Shown: one piece after another, positions 16,928-24,762 of the stretch | How positions within the stretch are numbered: position 1 is the first letter of the stretch | How the letters are laid out: every line of letters begins with the position of its first letter | Source: Comamonas phosphati | GTDB taxonomy: Bacteria > Pseudomonadota > Gammaproteobacteria > Burkholderiales > Burkholderiaceae_C | Reading direction: 5' to 3' | DNA length: 50,305 nucleotides | Assembly: GCF_014637085.1 (NCBI RefSeq) | Contig: NZ_BMEU01000026.1 | Span: 1-50,305, forward strand | The notes under the pieces: model-generated | Database searches by the model: none | Told to the model about the DNA's origin: nothing | What the model saw: the letters and a program-made list of their open reading frames with translations, nothing else | Position numbers and translations under genes: made by a program

Positions 16928-18355
16928 TTACTGCAGCGCGAAGATCTTGCCGGGATTGAGGATGTTCTGCGGGTCCAGCGCCTGCTTGATGGCGCGCATC
17001 ATCTGCACGCTGCCGTCGCCGGCCTCCTCGCGCAGAAAGCCCTGCTTGTGGATGCCCACGCCATGCTCGCCCGTGCAGGTGCCGCCCAGTGCGATGGCGC
17101 GCCGCACCAGCTGCTGGTTGAGCTGTTCGGCGCGCGTGCGCTCGTCCTCGCTGTCGGGGTCGATCAGGTAGCCGAAGTGGAAGTTGCCGTCGCCCACGTG
17201 GCCGACGAGGAAATAGGGAATGCCGCTGGCATCGGCCTCGGTCACGCAGTCCAGCAGGGCGTCGGCCAGGCGGCTGATGGGCACGCAGGCATCGGTGGTG
17301 ATGCAGCGGCAGCCGGGGCGGCTGGCGACGGCCGCGAAATAGGCGTTGTGGCGGGCCGTGAACAATCGCGTGCGGTCCTCGGGGCGTTCGGCCCATTCGA
17401 AGGCCTTGCCGCCGAATTCGCCCGCGATCTCCTGCACCATCTCGGCCTGTTCCTTGACGCCCGTGGGCGAGCCGTGGAACTCCATGAGCAGCATGGGTTC
17501 CTCGCGCAGGCTGAGCTTGCTGTAGGCATTGACCATGCGCACCGAGTTCACGTCGATCAGCTCCACGCGCGCAATCGGCACGCCGACCTGGATGGTCTGG
17601 ATCACCGTGTGCACGGCGGCCTCGATGCTGGGGAAGGAGCAGACCGCGGCCGAAACGGCCTCGGGCAGCGGATACAGGCGCACCGTGATCTCGGTGAAGA
17701 TGCCCAGCGTTCCTTCGCTGCCCACCATCAGGCGCGTGAGGTCGTAGCCGGCCGCGCTTTTCTTGGCGCGGCTGCCGGTGCGGATCACCTCGCCGCCGGC
17801 CGTCACCACTTCCAGGGCCAGCACGTTCTCGCGCATGGTGCCGTAGCGCACGGCATTGGTGCCGCTGGCGCGCGTGGAGCTCATGCCGCCTATCGAGGCA
17901 TCGGCGCCGGGATCGATGGGGAAGAAGAAGCCCGTGCCCTTGATGGCATCGTTGAGCTGCTTGCGCGTGATGCCGGGCTGCACGGTCACCGTGAGATCCT
18001 CGGTGTTCACCGAAAGGATGCGGTTCATGCGGCTCACGTCGATGCTGATGCCGCCTTCGACGGCCAGCAGATGGCCTTCGAGCGAGGAGCCCGCGCCATA
18101 GGCGATCACCGGCACGCCATGCTGCGCGCACAGCCGCACGGCGTCCTGCACGTCCTGCGTGCTTTCGGCAAACACCACGGCGGCGGGCGGCGGCGCGGCG
18201 ATCGCGCCCTCGTCGCGGCCGTGCTGCTCGCGCACGGCCAGGGCCGTGGCGCACTGGCTGCCAAAGCGCGCCGCCAGCGCTTGCACAAAGGCTTCGGAAA
18301 CAGGGCGCTGCACGAATTCGGGGTGCAGCAGGGAGGTGGCAACAGGGGCGTTCAT
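16928..18355 (-). CDS. FAD-linked oxidoreductase, D-lactate dehydrogenase (cytochrome)-like
   Basis: A 475-residue VAO-family flavoprotein. The FAD-binding PCMH domain shows VIAYGAGSSLEGHLLAVEGG, DLTVTVQPGITRKQLND, PIDPGADASIGGMSSTRASG and YDLTRLMVGSEGTLGI. The FAD-oxidase C-terminal domain contains LVGHVGDGNFHF and TCTGEHGVGIHKQGFL. These features fit D-lactate dehydrogenases and GlcD-like 2-hydroxyacid oxidases that pass electrons to cytochrome or quinone; the exact acid cannot be fixed. The ATG at 18355 has TGGAGA upstream. It stands alone on its strand, so it is probably monocistronic. Confidence 0.87.
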   Translation of the reverse strand: MNAPVATSLLHPEFVQRPVSEAFVQALAARFGSQCATALAVREQHGRDEGAIAAPPPAAVVFAESTQDVQDAVRLCAQHGVPVIAYGAGSSLEGHLLAVEGGISIDVSRMNRILSVNTEDLTVTVQPGITRKQLNDAIKGTGFFFPIDPGADASIGGMSSTRASGTNAVRYGTMRENVLALEVVTAGGEVIRTGSRAKKSAAGYDLTRLMVGSEGTLGIFTEITVRLYPLPEAVSAAVCSFPSIEAAVHTVIQTIQVGVPIARVELIDVNSVRMVNAYSKLSLREEPMLLMEFHGSPTGVKEQAEMVQEIAGEFGGKAFEWAERPEDRTRLFTARHNAYFAAVASRPGCRCITTDACVPISRLADALLDCVTEADASGIPYFLVGHVGDGNFHFGYLIDPDSEDERTRAEQLNQQLVRRAIALGGTCTGEHGVGIHKQGFLREEAGDGSVQMMRAIKQALDPQNILNPGKIFALQ

Positions 18356-18465
18356 CGGGTTTCTCCAGGGAGCTTCAAAGAATACCACCGGCAAGAACCT
18401 GGACATGCCCCGATCCCGCGCAGCTGCGCAGGCCAGGGCTTCGGTCGATGAACGGGCGCAGCGCC

Positions 18466-18840
18466 TCAGGGCGCCTTGGCCACGCCCTTGTCGAATTCGG
18501 CCGATGAGAGCTGGCCGTTCTGGTCGGTGTCCATCTCCTGGAAGCGCTGCGAAACCGCCGGCAGCTGCCGTGCTTCCTCGGCGCTGAGCTGACCGTCGTG
18601 GTTGGTGTCGGCGCGTTGGAACGCGGCCTGAGCGCTATTGCTGCGGGCCGTGCCGGGGGCTGGTGCCTTCTGCACGCCCGTCGCGGCTCCGGCGGGTGCC
18701 AGCTGGGTTTGCTCCCGGCTTTGTTGCGGCGTGCTCTGGGCCAGAACAGCTCCCGCCGACCCAAAGGTGATGGCAGAGAACAGCACCACGCTGAGCACTT
18801 CGAACGACGAGATATTGCAGTTGAGCATTGTCTTTTTCAT
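18466..18840 (-). CDS. Secreted EF-hand calcium-binding protein
   Basis: A 124-residue protein with a signal peptide (MKKTMLNCNI, hydrophobic core to about residue 34, likely cut after VLA). A Gln/Ala/Pro-rich linker follows, then two canonical EF-hand loops: Asp78-TNHDGQLSAEE and Asp104-TDQNGQLSSAE. It should bind Ca2+ in the periplasm. Small proteins of this layout are common in Burkholderiales and have no assigned role. A terminator-like hairpin lies just upstream of its start. Confidence 0.85.
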   Translation of the reverse strand: MKKTMLNCNISSFEVLSVVLFSAITFGSAGAVLAQSTPQQSREQTQLAPAGAATGVQKAPAPGTARSNSAQAAFQRADTNHDGQLSAEEARQLPAVSQRFQEMDTDQNGQLSSAEFDKGVAKAP

Positions 18841-18860
18841 CGTCGGACCGCTCCAAGATG

Positions 18861-18883
18861 AAAAAAACCCCTCCCGGAGGGGG
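18861..18883 (-). promoter_or_regulatory. Terminator-like hairpin in the leader of the EF-hand gene
   Basis: Read on the minus strand, CCCCT and AGGGG form a 5-bp stem around CCGGG and are followed by seven Ts. This occurs 20 bases before the ATG, with TTGGAGC between them. No upstream minus-strand gene needs ending here, so an attenuator is possible, but the stem is short. Confidence 0.4.
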
Positions 18884-19101
18884 TGCTACCACACGGCAGT
18901 GGGGAGTCATTTTTCATGCCGGTTCATTCCTTCGCTAGTCAAACACAGGCCCGTATTGCAGCGCAGCCGGCCGGCCGGGGCCAGCACTTTTGCCGGCTGT
19001 TGCCCGAGACTACATTTGCCTGCGGGTTGTAACGGCTCTCTGCGCGGGGTGTTTGCGTCCGATCACAATCGGGGTGCAGAGCAATACGCAAGGAATACAC
19101 C

Positions 19102-19665
19102 ATGGGCAACCGCCTCACGCAAATCGCAACCCGCACCGGCGACGACGGCACGACCGGCCTGGGCGACAACACCCGCGTCTCCAAGAACAGCGGCCGCCCG
19201 CATGCCATGGGCGATGTGGACGAACTCAACTCCCACATCGGCCTGCTGCTGTGCGAGCCGCTGCCGCAGGACGTGCGCGAGCTGCTGGTCGATGTGCAGC
19301 ACCAGCTCTTCAACCTGGGCGGCGAGCTGTCCATGCCCGGCTACGAGCTGCTCAAGGACGATGCGCTGCTGCAGCTGGACCAGGCCCTGGCGCGTTACAA
19401 CGCCGATCTGCCGCGACTGCTGGAATTCATCCTGCCCGCGGGCACGCGGGCCGCGGCCCAGGCCCATGTCTGCCGCACCGTGGCGCGCCGCGCCGAGCGC
19501 AGCGTGGTGGCGCTGCAGCAGAGCGAGGCCATGCGCGCCGCGCCGCGCCAGTACCTGAATCGCCTGTCCGACCTGCTGTTCGTGCTGGCGCGCGTGCAGA
19601 ACCGCATGGACGGCGACGACGATGTGTACTGGAAGAGCGAGCGGCTGATGAAAGGCTCCCCCTGA
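19102..19665 (+). CDS. PduO-type ATP:cob(I)alamin adenosyltransferase
   Basis: A 187-residue enzyme that transfers adenosyl from ATP to cob(I)alamin, making coenzyme B12. The N-terminal RTGDDGTTGLGDNTRVSKNS is the P-loop-like ATP site of the PduO/MMAB family, GDVDELNSHIGLLL the next conserved block, and RTVARRAERSVV and YLNRLSDLLFVLAR the C-terminal helices that close over ATP. The family length is normal. The 260-base upstream gap showed me no cobalamin riboswitch. The last codons are GGC-TCC-CCC-TGA, and the stop belongs to a family A repeat. Confidence 0.93.
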   Translation: MGNRLTQIATRTGDDGTTGLGDNTRVSKNSGRPHAMGDVDELNSHIGLLLCEPLPQDVRELLVDVQHQLFNLGGELSMPGYELLKDDALLQLDQALARYNADLPRLLEFILPAGTRAAAQAHVCRTVARRAERSVVALQQSEAMRAAPRQYLNRLSDLLFVLARVQNRMDGDDDVYWKSERLMKGSP

Positions 19666-19748
19666 GCGGCTGTGCCGCTTCCCCCTCTCTCGCTTCGCGG
19701 GAGGGGGACGACACCCTCGCTGCGGGGCGGCCCTTGCTCGGTGTCTCC
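19658..19748 (+). repeat. Family A intergenic repeat, copy 3
   Basis: It starts CCCCCTGAGCGGC, has an inverted pair CCCCCTCTCTCGC/GCGGGAGGGGG-like arm, then GACGACACCCTCGCTGCGGG and ends CGGTGTCTCC. The TGA is the stop codon of the adenosyltransferase gene. Confidence 0.9.
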
Positions 19749-19806
19749 GGCTTGTGGCATGCCTGTTCATGCGCAGCGTCATGGACAGACTGACAAGGAA
19801 AAATGC

Positions 19807-20715
19807 ATGCGCCTGCGGCATATCGAGGTCTTCAATGCGGTCATGCAGACCGGCAGCGTCAGCGCGGCCGCGCGGCTCATCAACATCACGCAGCCTGCCG
19901 TCAGCCGCACGCTGCAGCATGCCGAGCTGCAGCTGGGCTTTGCGCTGTTCCAGCGCACGCGCGGGCGGCTGACGCCGACCAACGAGGCGCAGGCGCTGTT
20001 CCCGCATATCGAGAAGCTGTTCGAGCAGCTCGACGAGGTGCAGCGCCTGGCGGCCAATCTGCGCCACGGCCAGGCTGCCGACCGCATCACGGTGCTCACC
20101 GTGTTCGCGCTCAGCCGCGAAGTGCTGCCGCGCGCCGTGGCGGGCTTCAGGCGCCGCCATCCCCAGGTCCAGGTGCATGTGCAGGCACTGCACACGCCCC
20201 AGGTGGTCTCGGCCCTGCTGCTGCAGGAGGCCGATGTGGGCTTTGTCATCAGCTCCGTGGGCCAGCCCGCGCTGGAGCATGAGCTGCTGGCCGAAGTGGA
20301 TATGTTCTGCGTGCTGCCCAAGGGACCGCTGCCGCCTTCGCGCGTGCCCCAGGCGGGCATGGCGCTGCAGGACCTGGCCGAGCTGCCGCTGGTCGCGCTC
20401 GATGCGCGCGATCCGCTGGGCATGCGCATAGGCCAGGCCTGCCGCGAACATGGCGTGGGCCTGTCGCCCGTGGTGACGGTGCAGACCTACCACGCCGCGC
20501 TGTCCATGGCCGAATATGGCCTGGGGGCGGCCATCGTGGACGGCTGCACGGCCCTGGCCGCCGACAGGCGCAAGGTCCATGTCGTGCCGCTGCTGCCGCA
20601 TATCGTGGTGGGCGTGAATGCGCTGCGCCTGGGCCAGCGTCCGAGTTCGGTGCTGGCCCGCGCCATGACGCAGGAAATGCGCAAGGCCTTGAAAGAGTTG
20701 TTGGTTACCCCCTGA
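19807..20715 (+). CDS. LysR-family transcriptional regulator
   Basis: A 302-residue LTTR. The N-terminal HTH is clear (MRLRHIEVFNAVMQTGSVSA, then AARLINITQPAVSRTLQHAE), followed by a substrate-binding domain of two lobes. AAGGA precedes the ATG. It lies next to a DadA-like oxidoreductase, a GltI-like binding protein and an Asp/Glu racemase, so an amino-acid-related inducer is likely. A perfect ATCCAT-N11-ATGGAT dyad in the dadA/binding-protein gap is a candidate target. The last codons (ACC-CCC-TGA) run into a family A repeat that supplies the stop. Confidence 0.9.
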   Translation: MRLRHIEVFNAVMQTGSVSAAARLINITQPAVSRTLQHAELQLGFALFQRTRGRLTPTNEAQALFPHIEKLFEQLDEVQRLAANLRHGQAADRITVLTVFALSREVLPRAVAGFRRRHPQVQVHVQALHTPQVVSALLLQEADVGFVISSVGQPALEHELLAEVDMFCVLPKGPLPPSRVPQAGMALQDLAELPLVALDARDPLGMRIGQACREHGVGLSPVVTVQTYHAALSMAEYGLGAAIVDGCTALAADRRKVHVVPLLPHIVVGVNALRLGQRPSSVLARAMTQEMRKALKELLVTP

Positions 20716-20805
20716 GGCGCTGCGCGCCTTCCCCCTGAAGGGGGACGACATCCTCGCTGCGAGGCGGCTCTTGCTCGGTGTCTCTCGCTTGGGGCGTGCC
20801 AGTTT
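20708..20805 (+). repeat. Family A intergenic repeat, copy 4
   Basis: CCCCCTGAGGCGCTGCGCGC is followed by CCCCCTGAAGGGGG and GACGACATCCTCGCTGCGAG. The tail CGCTTGGGGCGTGCC is shared with copy 5. The TGA is the stop of the LysR gene. It lies in the convergent gap before the dadA-like gene. Confidence 0.9.
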
Positions 20806-20824
20806 TTAGCGTTGCGGGATTTGC

Positions 20825-22063
20825 TCAGGCCTGCCGCATCTGCGCGGCGAGGCGTTGTGCGGAGCCGAAGGCCAGCGTCAGGCCGAGTGCGCCGTGGCCG
20901 GTCTGCAGCCACAGATTGCGCGGGCCGCCGCGCTGGCGCCCGGTGACGGGCAGGCCGGTGGGCGTGGCCGGACGCATGCCGCTCCAGGGGTGGAGCGCGC
21001 CGTCCAGCGGCAGCCGCGCAAACACTTCCTGGGTGGAGCGGCGCAGGCTTTCGATGCGCCGCGGATCGAGGCGCAGATCCTGCCCCACGATTTCCACCAT
21101 GCCGGCCACGCGCAGGCGCTCGCCTATGCGGGCGAAGACCACCTTGCGCGCCGTGTCGGTCACGCTCACGCGCGGCGCCGCCTGCGGCAGGTCCGCGGGA
21201 ACCTCGGCGGTGATGCTGTAGCCCTTGAGCGGATAGACGGGAATGCGCAGGCCGAGCTGGCGCGCATGGACGGCGCTCTCCCAGCCGCTGGCCAGCACGT
21301 AATGGTCGGCGTGCAGCGGGCCTGCTGCCGTGTGCAGGCGAGCGACGGTATCGCCTGCGCGTTCGAAGCCCTGCAGTGCGGTGCCGAAGCGCAGATCGGC
21401 GCCGCGTGCGGCCAGCAGGGCGGTCAGCTGTTCGCAGAGCAGGCGGCAGTCGGCCGCGCTCTCGCTGGGCGTGTGGACCGCACCCGCGATGCGCGGCGCG
21501 TAGCCGGCCAGCGCGGGCTCTATGCGCGCCACCTCGGCAGCATCGACGATGCGCTGCGGCGCCCCACCCAGGCGCGCCTGCAGCGCCACCTGGCGCGCGG
21601 CGGCCTCCAGCCCCTGCTGCGTGGGGTAGAGCACGAGCTTGCCGGGCGTGTGCAGGTCGCAGGCCAGCGCTTCCTGCGCCTGCATCTCCTCGAAGGCCTG
21701 GCGGCTTTCGGCGGCCAGCGTCAGCAGTGCGCGCGTGCCGGCGGCGGAGGCCTGGGCGTTGCAGGCGCCGAGAAAGCGCAGGCCCCAGGCCCATTGCCGG
21801 GGATCGGCGCGCAGCCTGAAGGCCAGCGGCGAGTCCTGCTCGAGCAGCAGCTTGGGCAGCATCTTCCAGATGCCGGGTTCGGCCAGCGGCTGCACATAGG
21901 CGTAGCTCAGCTGCGCCCCATTGCCGCCGCTGGCGCCCATGGCCGCAGCCGATGCGCGCTCCAGCAGCGTGATGCGGTGGCCTGCGCGCTGCAGCACATA
22001 GGCGGTTGCCAGACCGGCAACGCCGGCGCCCACGACACAGACATGCATTGATCGTTGTTCCAT
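20825..22063 (-). CDS. dadA: FAD-dependent D-amino-acid dehydrogenase (DadA-like)
   Basis: A 412-residue DAO-family flavoprotein, close to the length of DadA. The N-terminal dinucleotide fold reads VCVVGAGVAGLATAYVLQRA with the acidic end LLERAS. SGGNGAQLSYAYVQPLAEPG is the DadA-type second block. YPLKGYSITAEVP and the C-terminal WSGMRPATPTGLPVTG followed by HGALGLTLAFGSA close the FAD site. It would oxidise D-amino acids to 2-oxo acids at the inner membrane. The start could be ATG 22063 or 22048. It is divergent from the binding-protein gene, and a racemase gene follows that protein. Confidence 0.87.
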   Translation of the reverse strand: MEQRSMHVCVVGAGVAGLATAYVLQRAGHRITLLERASAAAMGASGGNGAQLSYAYVQPLAEPGIWKMLPKLLLEQDSPLAFRLRADPRQWAWGLRFLGACNAQASAAGTRALLTLAAESRQAFEEMQAQEALACDLHTPGKLVLYPTQQGLEAAARQVALQARLGGAPQRIVDAAEVARIEPALAGYAPRIAGAVHTPSESAADCRLLCEQLTALLAARGADLRFGTALQGFERAGDTVARLHTAAGPLHADHYVLASGWESAVHARQLGLRIPVYPLKGYSITAEVPADLPQAAPRVSVTDTARKVVFARIGERLRVAGMVEIVGQDLRLDPRRIESLRRSTQEVFARLPLDGALHPWSGMRPATPTGLPVTGRQRGGPRNLWLQTGHGALGLTLAFGSAQRLAAQMRQA

Positions 22064-22221
22064 AGCTATCGCACTGTAGGCCCGCGCAAGCCAGGCCGGC
22101 CATGGTTTTTGCTGCATAGGGTATGTGCTGGGGTTATGGATGGCCGGCCGGGGGAAAACCGAGAGCAGACCGATTTTCGAGGGCAGATTGGTGCAGGTCT
22201 CGCCAGCCGTGGGAAAAGTGC

Positions 22222-22244
22222 ATCCATAAATACAGGGCATGGAT
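22222..22244. promoter_or_regulatory. LysR-type dyad (T-N11-A box) between dadA and the binding-protein gene
   Basis: ATCCAT and ATGGAT form a perfect inverted repeat separated by 11 bases, fitting the T-N11-A pattern of LysR-type sites. It lies in the 262-base divergent gap, 82 bases before the binding-protein ATG. Binding by the neighbouring LysR protein is inferred. Confidence 0.5.
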
Positions 22245-22325
22245 CTGCCCGATATTGTCATCACCGGTTCGCGCCGGCTGTTCCTACACTAGCCCCCACA
22301 TCCACCAACGACGAGGAGACAAGGC

Positions 22326-23207
22326 ATGAAACTTCACATCCGGCTGCTGTGCGCGGCCATGGGCCTGGGCTGCCTGGCAGGCGCACAGGCCGATACCCTG
22401 GCCAAGGTGCGCGACAGCGGCCGCATCACCCTGGCCTACCGCGAGTCCTCCGTACCCTTCAGCTATCTGGAAAACGGCAAGCCCATAGGCATGACGGTGG
22501 AGATCTCGCAGGCCGTGGCCGAGGCCGTGAAGAAAGCCCTCAACAAGCCCGATCTCAAGATCATGTGGCAGGCCGTGACCTCGCAGAACCGCATACCGCT
22601 GCTGGCCAACGGCACCATCGATCTGGAGTGCGGATCGACCACCAACAACACGGTGCGGGCCAAGGAGGTGGGCTTTGCCATCAACCATTTCTACACCGGC
22701 ACGCGGCTGCTGGTGAAGAAGAGTTCGGGCATCAAGGACTATGCCGACCTCAAGGGCAAGACCGTCGCCATCACCACGGGCACGACCAATCTGCAGGTGC
22801 TGCGCAAGGCCAGTGCCGAGCAGAACTGGGGGCTGAACATCGTCATGGCCAAGGACCATGCCGACGGCTTCCTGCTGGTCGAGAACGACCGCGCCGCGGC
22901 GTTCGGCATGGACGACATCCTGCTCTACGGCCTGATCGCCAATGCCAAGAGTCCGCAGGACTTCCAGGTCGTGGCCCAGCCGCTGCAGGTGGAGCCCTAT
23001 GCCTGCATGCTGCGCAAGGACGATCCGCAGTTCAAGCAGCTGGTCGACGGCGTGATCGGCGACATGATGAAGTCGGGCGCCTTCGCCAAGCTCTACGACA
23101 AATGGTTCATGCAGCCGATTCCGCCCAAGGGCGCGGCGCTGGGCTTGCCCATGAGCGAGCAGCTGCAGCGCAATCTGCAGGAACTGAGCGACAAGCCGGC
23201 GTTTTGA
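22326..23207 (+). CDS. GltI-like amino-acid ABC transporter substrate-binding protein
   Basis: A 293-residue periplasmic protein of SBP family 3. The signal peptide is MKLHIRLLCAAMGLGCLAGA, cut near AQA-DT. Ligand-site segments include YRESSVPFSYLENGKPIGMT, LLANGTIDLECGSTTNNTVR and GKTVAITTGTTNLQVLRK. GSTTNNTVR resembles the aspartate/glutamate-binding GltI subgroup. No permease or ATPase gene is adjacent, so it must share a membrane complex encoded elsewhere. AGGAGAC precedes the ATG. The downstream racemase and divergent DadA point to acidic amino acids as ligand; that is inference. Confidence 0.88.
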   Translation: MKLHIRLLCAAMGLGCLAGAQADTLAKVRDSGRITLAYRESSVPFSYLENGKPIGMTVEISQAVAEAVKKALNKPDLKIMWQAVTSQNRIPLLANGTIDLECGSTTNNTVRAKEVGFAINHFYTGTRLLVKKSSGIKDYADLKGKTVAITTGTTNLQVLRKASAEQNWGLNIVMAKDHADGFLLVENDRAAAFGMDDILLYGLIANAKSPQDFQVVAQPLQVEPYACMLRKDDPQFKQLVDGVIGDMMKSGAFAKLYDKWFMQPIPPKGAALGLPMSEQLQRNLQELSDKPAF

Positions 23208-23213
23208 AATGCA

Positions 23214-23311
23214 CCCCCTGAGGCGCTTCGCGCCTTCCCCCTCAAGGGGGACGACACCTTCGCTGCGGGGCGGCCCTTGCTCGGTGTCCCTCGCTTGGGG
23301 CGTGCCGGTTT
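23214..23311 (+). repeat. Family A intergenic repeat, copy 5
   Basis: CCCCCTGAGGCGCTTCGCGC is followed by CCCCCTCAAGGGGG and GACGACACCTTCGCTGCGGG, then the tail CGCTTGGGGCGTGCC. It begins six bases after the binding-protein stop and leads into the racemase gene. Confidence 0.9.
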
Positions 23312-23345
23312 CATGCGCAGTGCTTTGAATGACAGAGATAGCGAA

Positions 23346-24155
23346 ATGACGGAAGTGAAACTGCACATGCCATGGCGGCCCCCGCGCGCCGTGGGCATCC
23401 TGGGCGGCATGGGGCCTGCGGCGGGCGCCGATTTCGTGCGCCTGTTCGTGCAGGCCTGCACGCAGCAGCTGCGAGAACTGGGGCTGCCCGTGCACGACCA
23501 GGCTTATCCCGAGCACTGGCTGGTGCAGCTGCCCATGCCCGACCGCACGCAGGCGCTGCGAGGCGATCCGCAATCGCCCATGGGCCCGGCTCCGCATCTG
23601 CTGCAGGGCATGGGCCGCCTCGCGGCCCTGGGGGTGCGCAGCGTGGCGCTGGCCTGCAACACGGCCCATGCCTGGCATGGGCAGCTGCAGGCACTGTTCC
23701 CCCAGTTGCATGTGCTGCACATCGCGCGGCAGACCGCGGCCCATCTGCAGGCCATGGGCTCACGCCAGGCCATCGTGCTGGCCACGGAGGGAACCTACGA
23801 CAGCGGGCTCTACGACGCGGCACTCGCCGGCCATGGCATTGCGCCGCTGCTGCCCGATGCGGCGGGCCGCGCGCAGCTCATGCGGGGCATCTACGCAGGC
23901 GTCAAGCAGGGCGACATGGCGCTGGCCGCGCAATGTTTCGGCGAAGTACTGGAGCCGCTGCTGCAGCGCCACGTCAATGTGCCGGTGATCATGGGCTGCA
24001 CCGAGATCCCGCTGGCGCTGCCGCAGGCACCCCAGGCTCGCGGCACCCGGCTTGTCGATCCGGCCTGGATTCTGGCTGTGGCTCTTGCACGCGATGCCTA
24101 TGGGCGGCAAGCCCAGGAATCCGAGTACGCGACATCGCCGGAAGTGCCGGAATGA
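23346..24155 (+). CDS. Aspartate/glutamate racemase family protein
   Basis: A 269-residue PLP-independent racemase-family protein. The N-terminus has VGILGGMGPAAGADFVR. The two catalytic cysteines are visible in ALACNTAHAW and IMGCTEIPLAL, one for each face of the substrate. The central segment DRTQALRGDPQSPMG is typical of the YgeA/aspartate-racemase branch. It probably interconverts D- and L-Asp, Glu or a related amino acid and would feed the DadA-like enzyme. ATG 23346 is used; an in-frame ATG at 23313 lies at the end of a family A repeat and is less likely. Confidence 0.87.
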   Translation: MTEVKLHMPWRPPRAVGILGGMGPAAGADFVRLFVQACTQQLRELGLPVHDQAYPEHWLVQLPMPDRTQALRGDPQSPMGPAPHLLQGMGRLAALGVRSVALACNTAHAWHGQLQALFPQLHVLHIARQTAAHLQAMGSRQAIVLATEGTYDSGLYDAALAGHGIAPLLPDAAGRAQLMRGIYAGVKQGDMALAAQCFGEVLEPLLQRHVNVPVIMGCTEIPLALPQAPQARGTRLVDPAWILAVALARDAYGRQAQESEYATSPEVPE

Positions 24156-24183
24156 GCTGGTCCGCAGGAGGCACAATCGCTGC

Positions 24184-24687
24184 ATGTCCAGCACCGTCAA
24201 GCCTCCAAAATCCGGCAGGAAACCCACGCTCCGCGCTACCGCCCGACAGGATGGCGGGGCCGAGCCGGTGGATTCGTCCTTTTTGCGCACCCTGGTCGGC
24301 TACAACGCCCGCCGGGCGTGGCTGGCCATCATCGAAATCCTGATGGAGCGCATGGGGGCCTATGACCTCAAGGTGGTGGAGTTCTCCATGCTGTCCCTGG
24401 TGCGGCACAACCCTGGCGTCACTTCGCGCCAGCTGTGCGCCACGCTGGGCGTTTTGCCGCCCAACCTGGTGGGCCCGATCGCTTCGCTGGAGCGCCGCGG
24501 GCTCATCAAGCGCCTGCCCCATCCCAGCGACGGCCGGGCCATGGGCGTGCATCTGACGCCAGCCGGCACCGCGCTGATGGAAGAGGCCGAGCAGACCGTG
24601 GTGCTGCTGGAGGAGGAGGACGCCACCTCGCGCCTGACGGCCGCCGAGCGCAAGACCCTGATCCAGCTGCTGCAGAAGATTTACTGA
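24184..24687 (+). CDS. MarR-family transcriptional regulator
   Basis: A 167-residue winged-HTH regulator. After a basic N-terminal tail, the core begins at about residue 40 (SFLRTLVGYNARRAW). The HTH is GVTSRQLCATLGVLPPNLVG and the wing is RRGLIKRLPHPSDGRAMGVH. AGGAGG stands 11 bases before the ATG. It converges with the boxCBA run, and MarR regulators often respond to aromatic acids, so a role in benzoate metabolism is conceivable but unproven. Confidence 0.88.
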   Translation: MSSTVKPPKSGRKPTLRATARQDGGAEPVDSSFLRTLVGYNARRAWLAIIEILMERMGAYDLKVVEFSMLSLVRHNPGVTSRQLCATLGVLPPNLVGPIASLERRGLIKRLPHPSDGRAMGVHLTPAGTALMEEAEQTVVLLEEEDATSRLTAAERKTLIQLLQKIY

Positions 24688-24696
24688 GCACGTTCC

Positions 24697-24761
24697 AAGA
24701 GCCGCCTCGCGGCGAAGGCGGCAGTCCCCCCGGGGAAGGCGCAAGGCGCCTCGGGGGGAGC
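24697..24761 (-). repeat. Family A intergenic repeat, copy 6 (degenerate)
   Basis: Minus-strand reading gives CCCCCCGAGGCGCCTTGCGC, then CCCCGGGGGG and GCCTTCGCCGCGAGGCGGCTC. It lacks the CGGTGTCTC tail and the TGA. It starts within two bases of the boxA stop, between boxA and the convergent marR gene. Confidence 0.68.
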
Positions 24762-24762
24762 C

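Noticed and set aside
18884-19101. Cobalamin riboswitch upstream of the cobalamin adenosyltransferase gene
   Set aside because: No B12-box-like conserved sequence was recognised in the gap.
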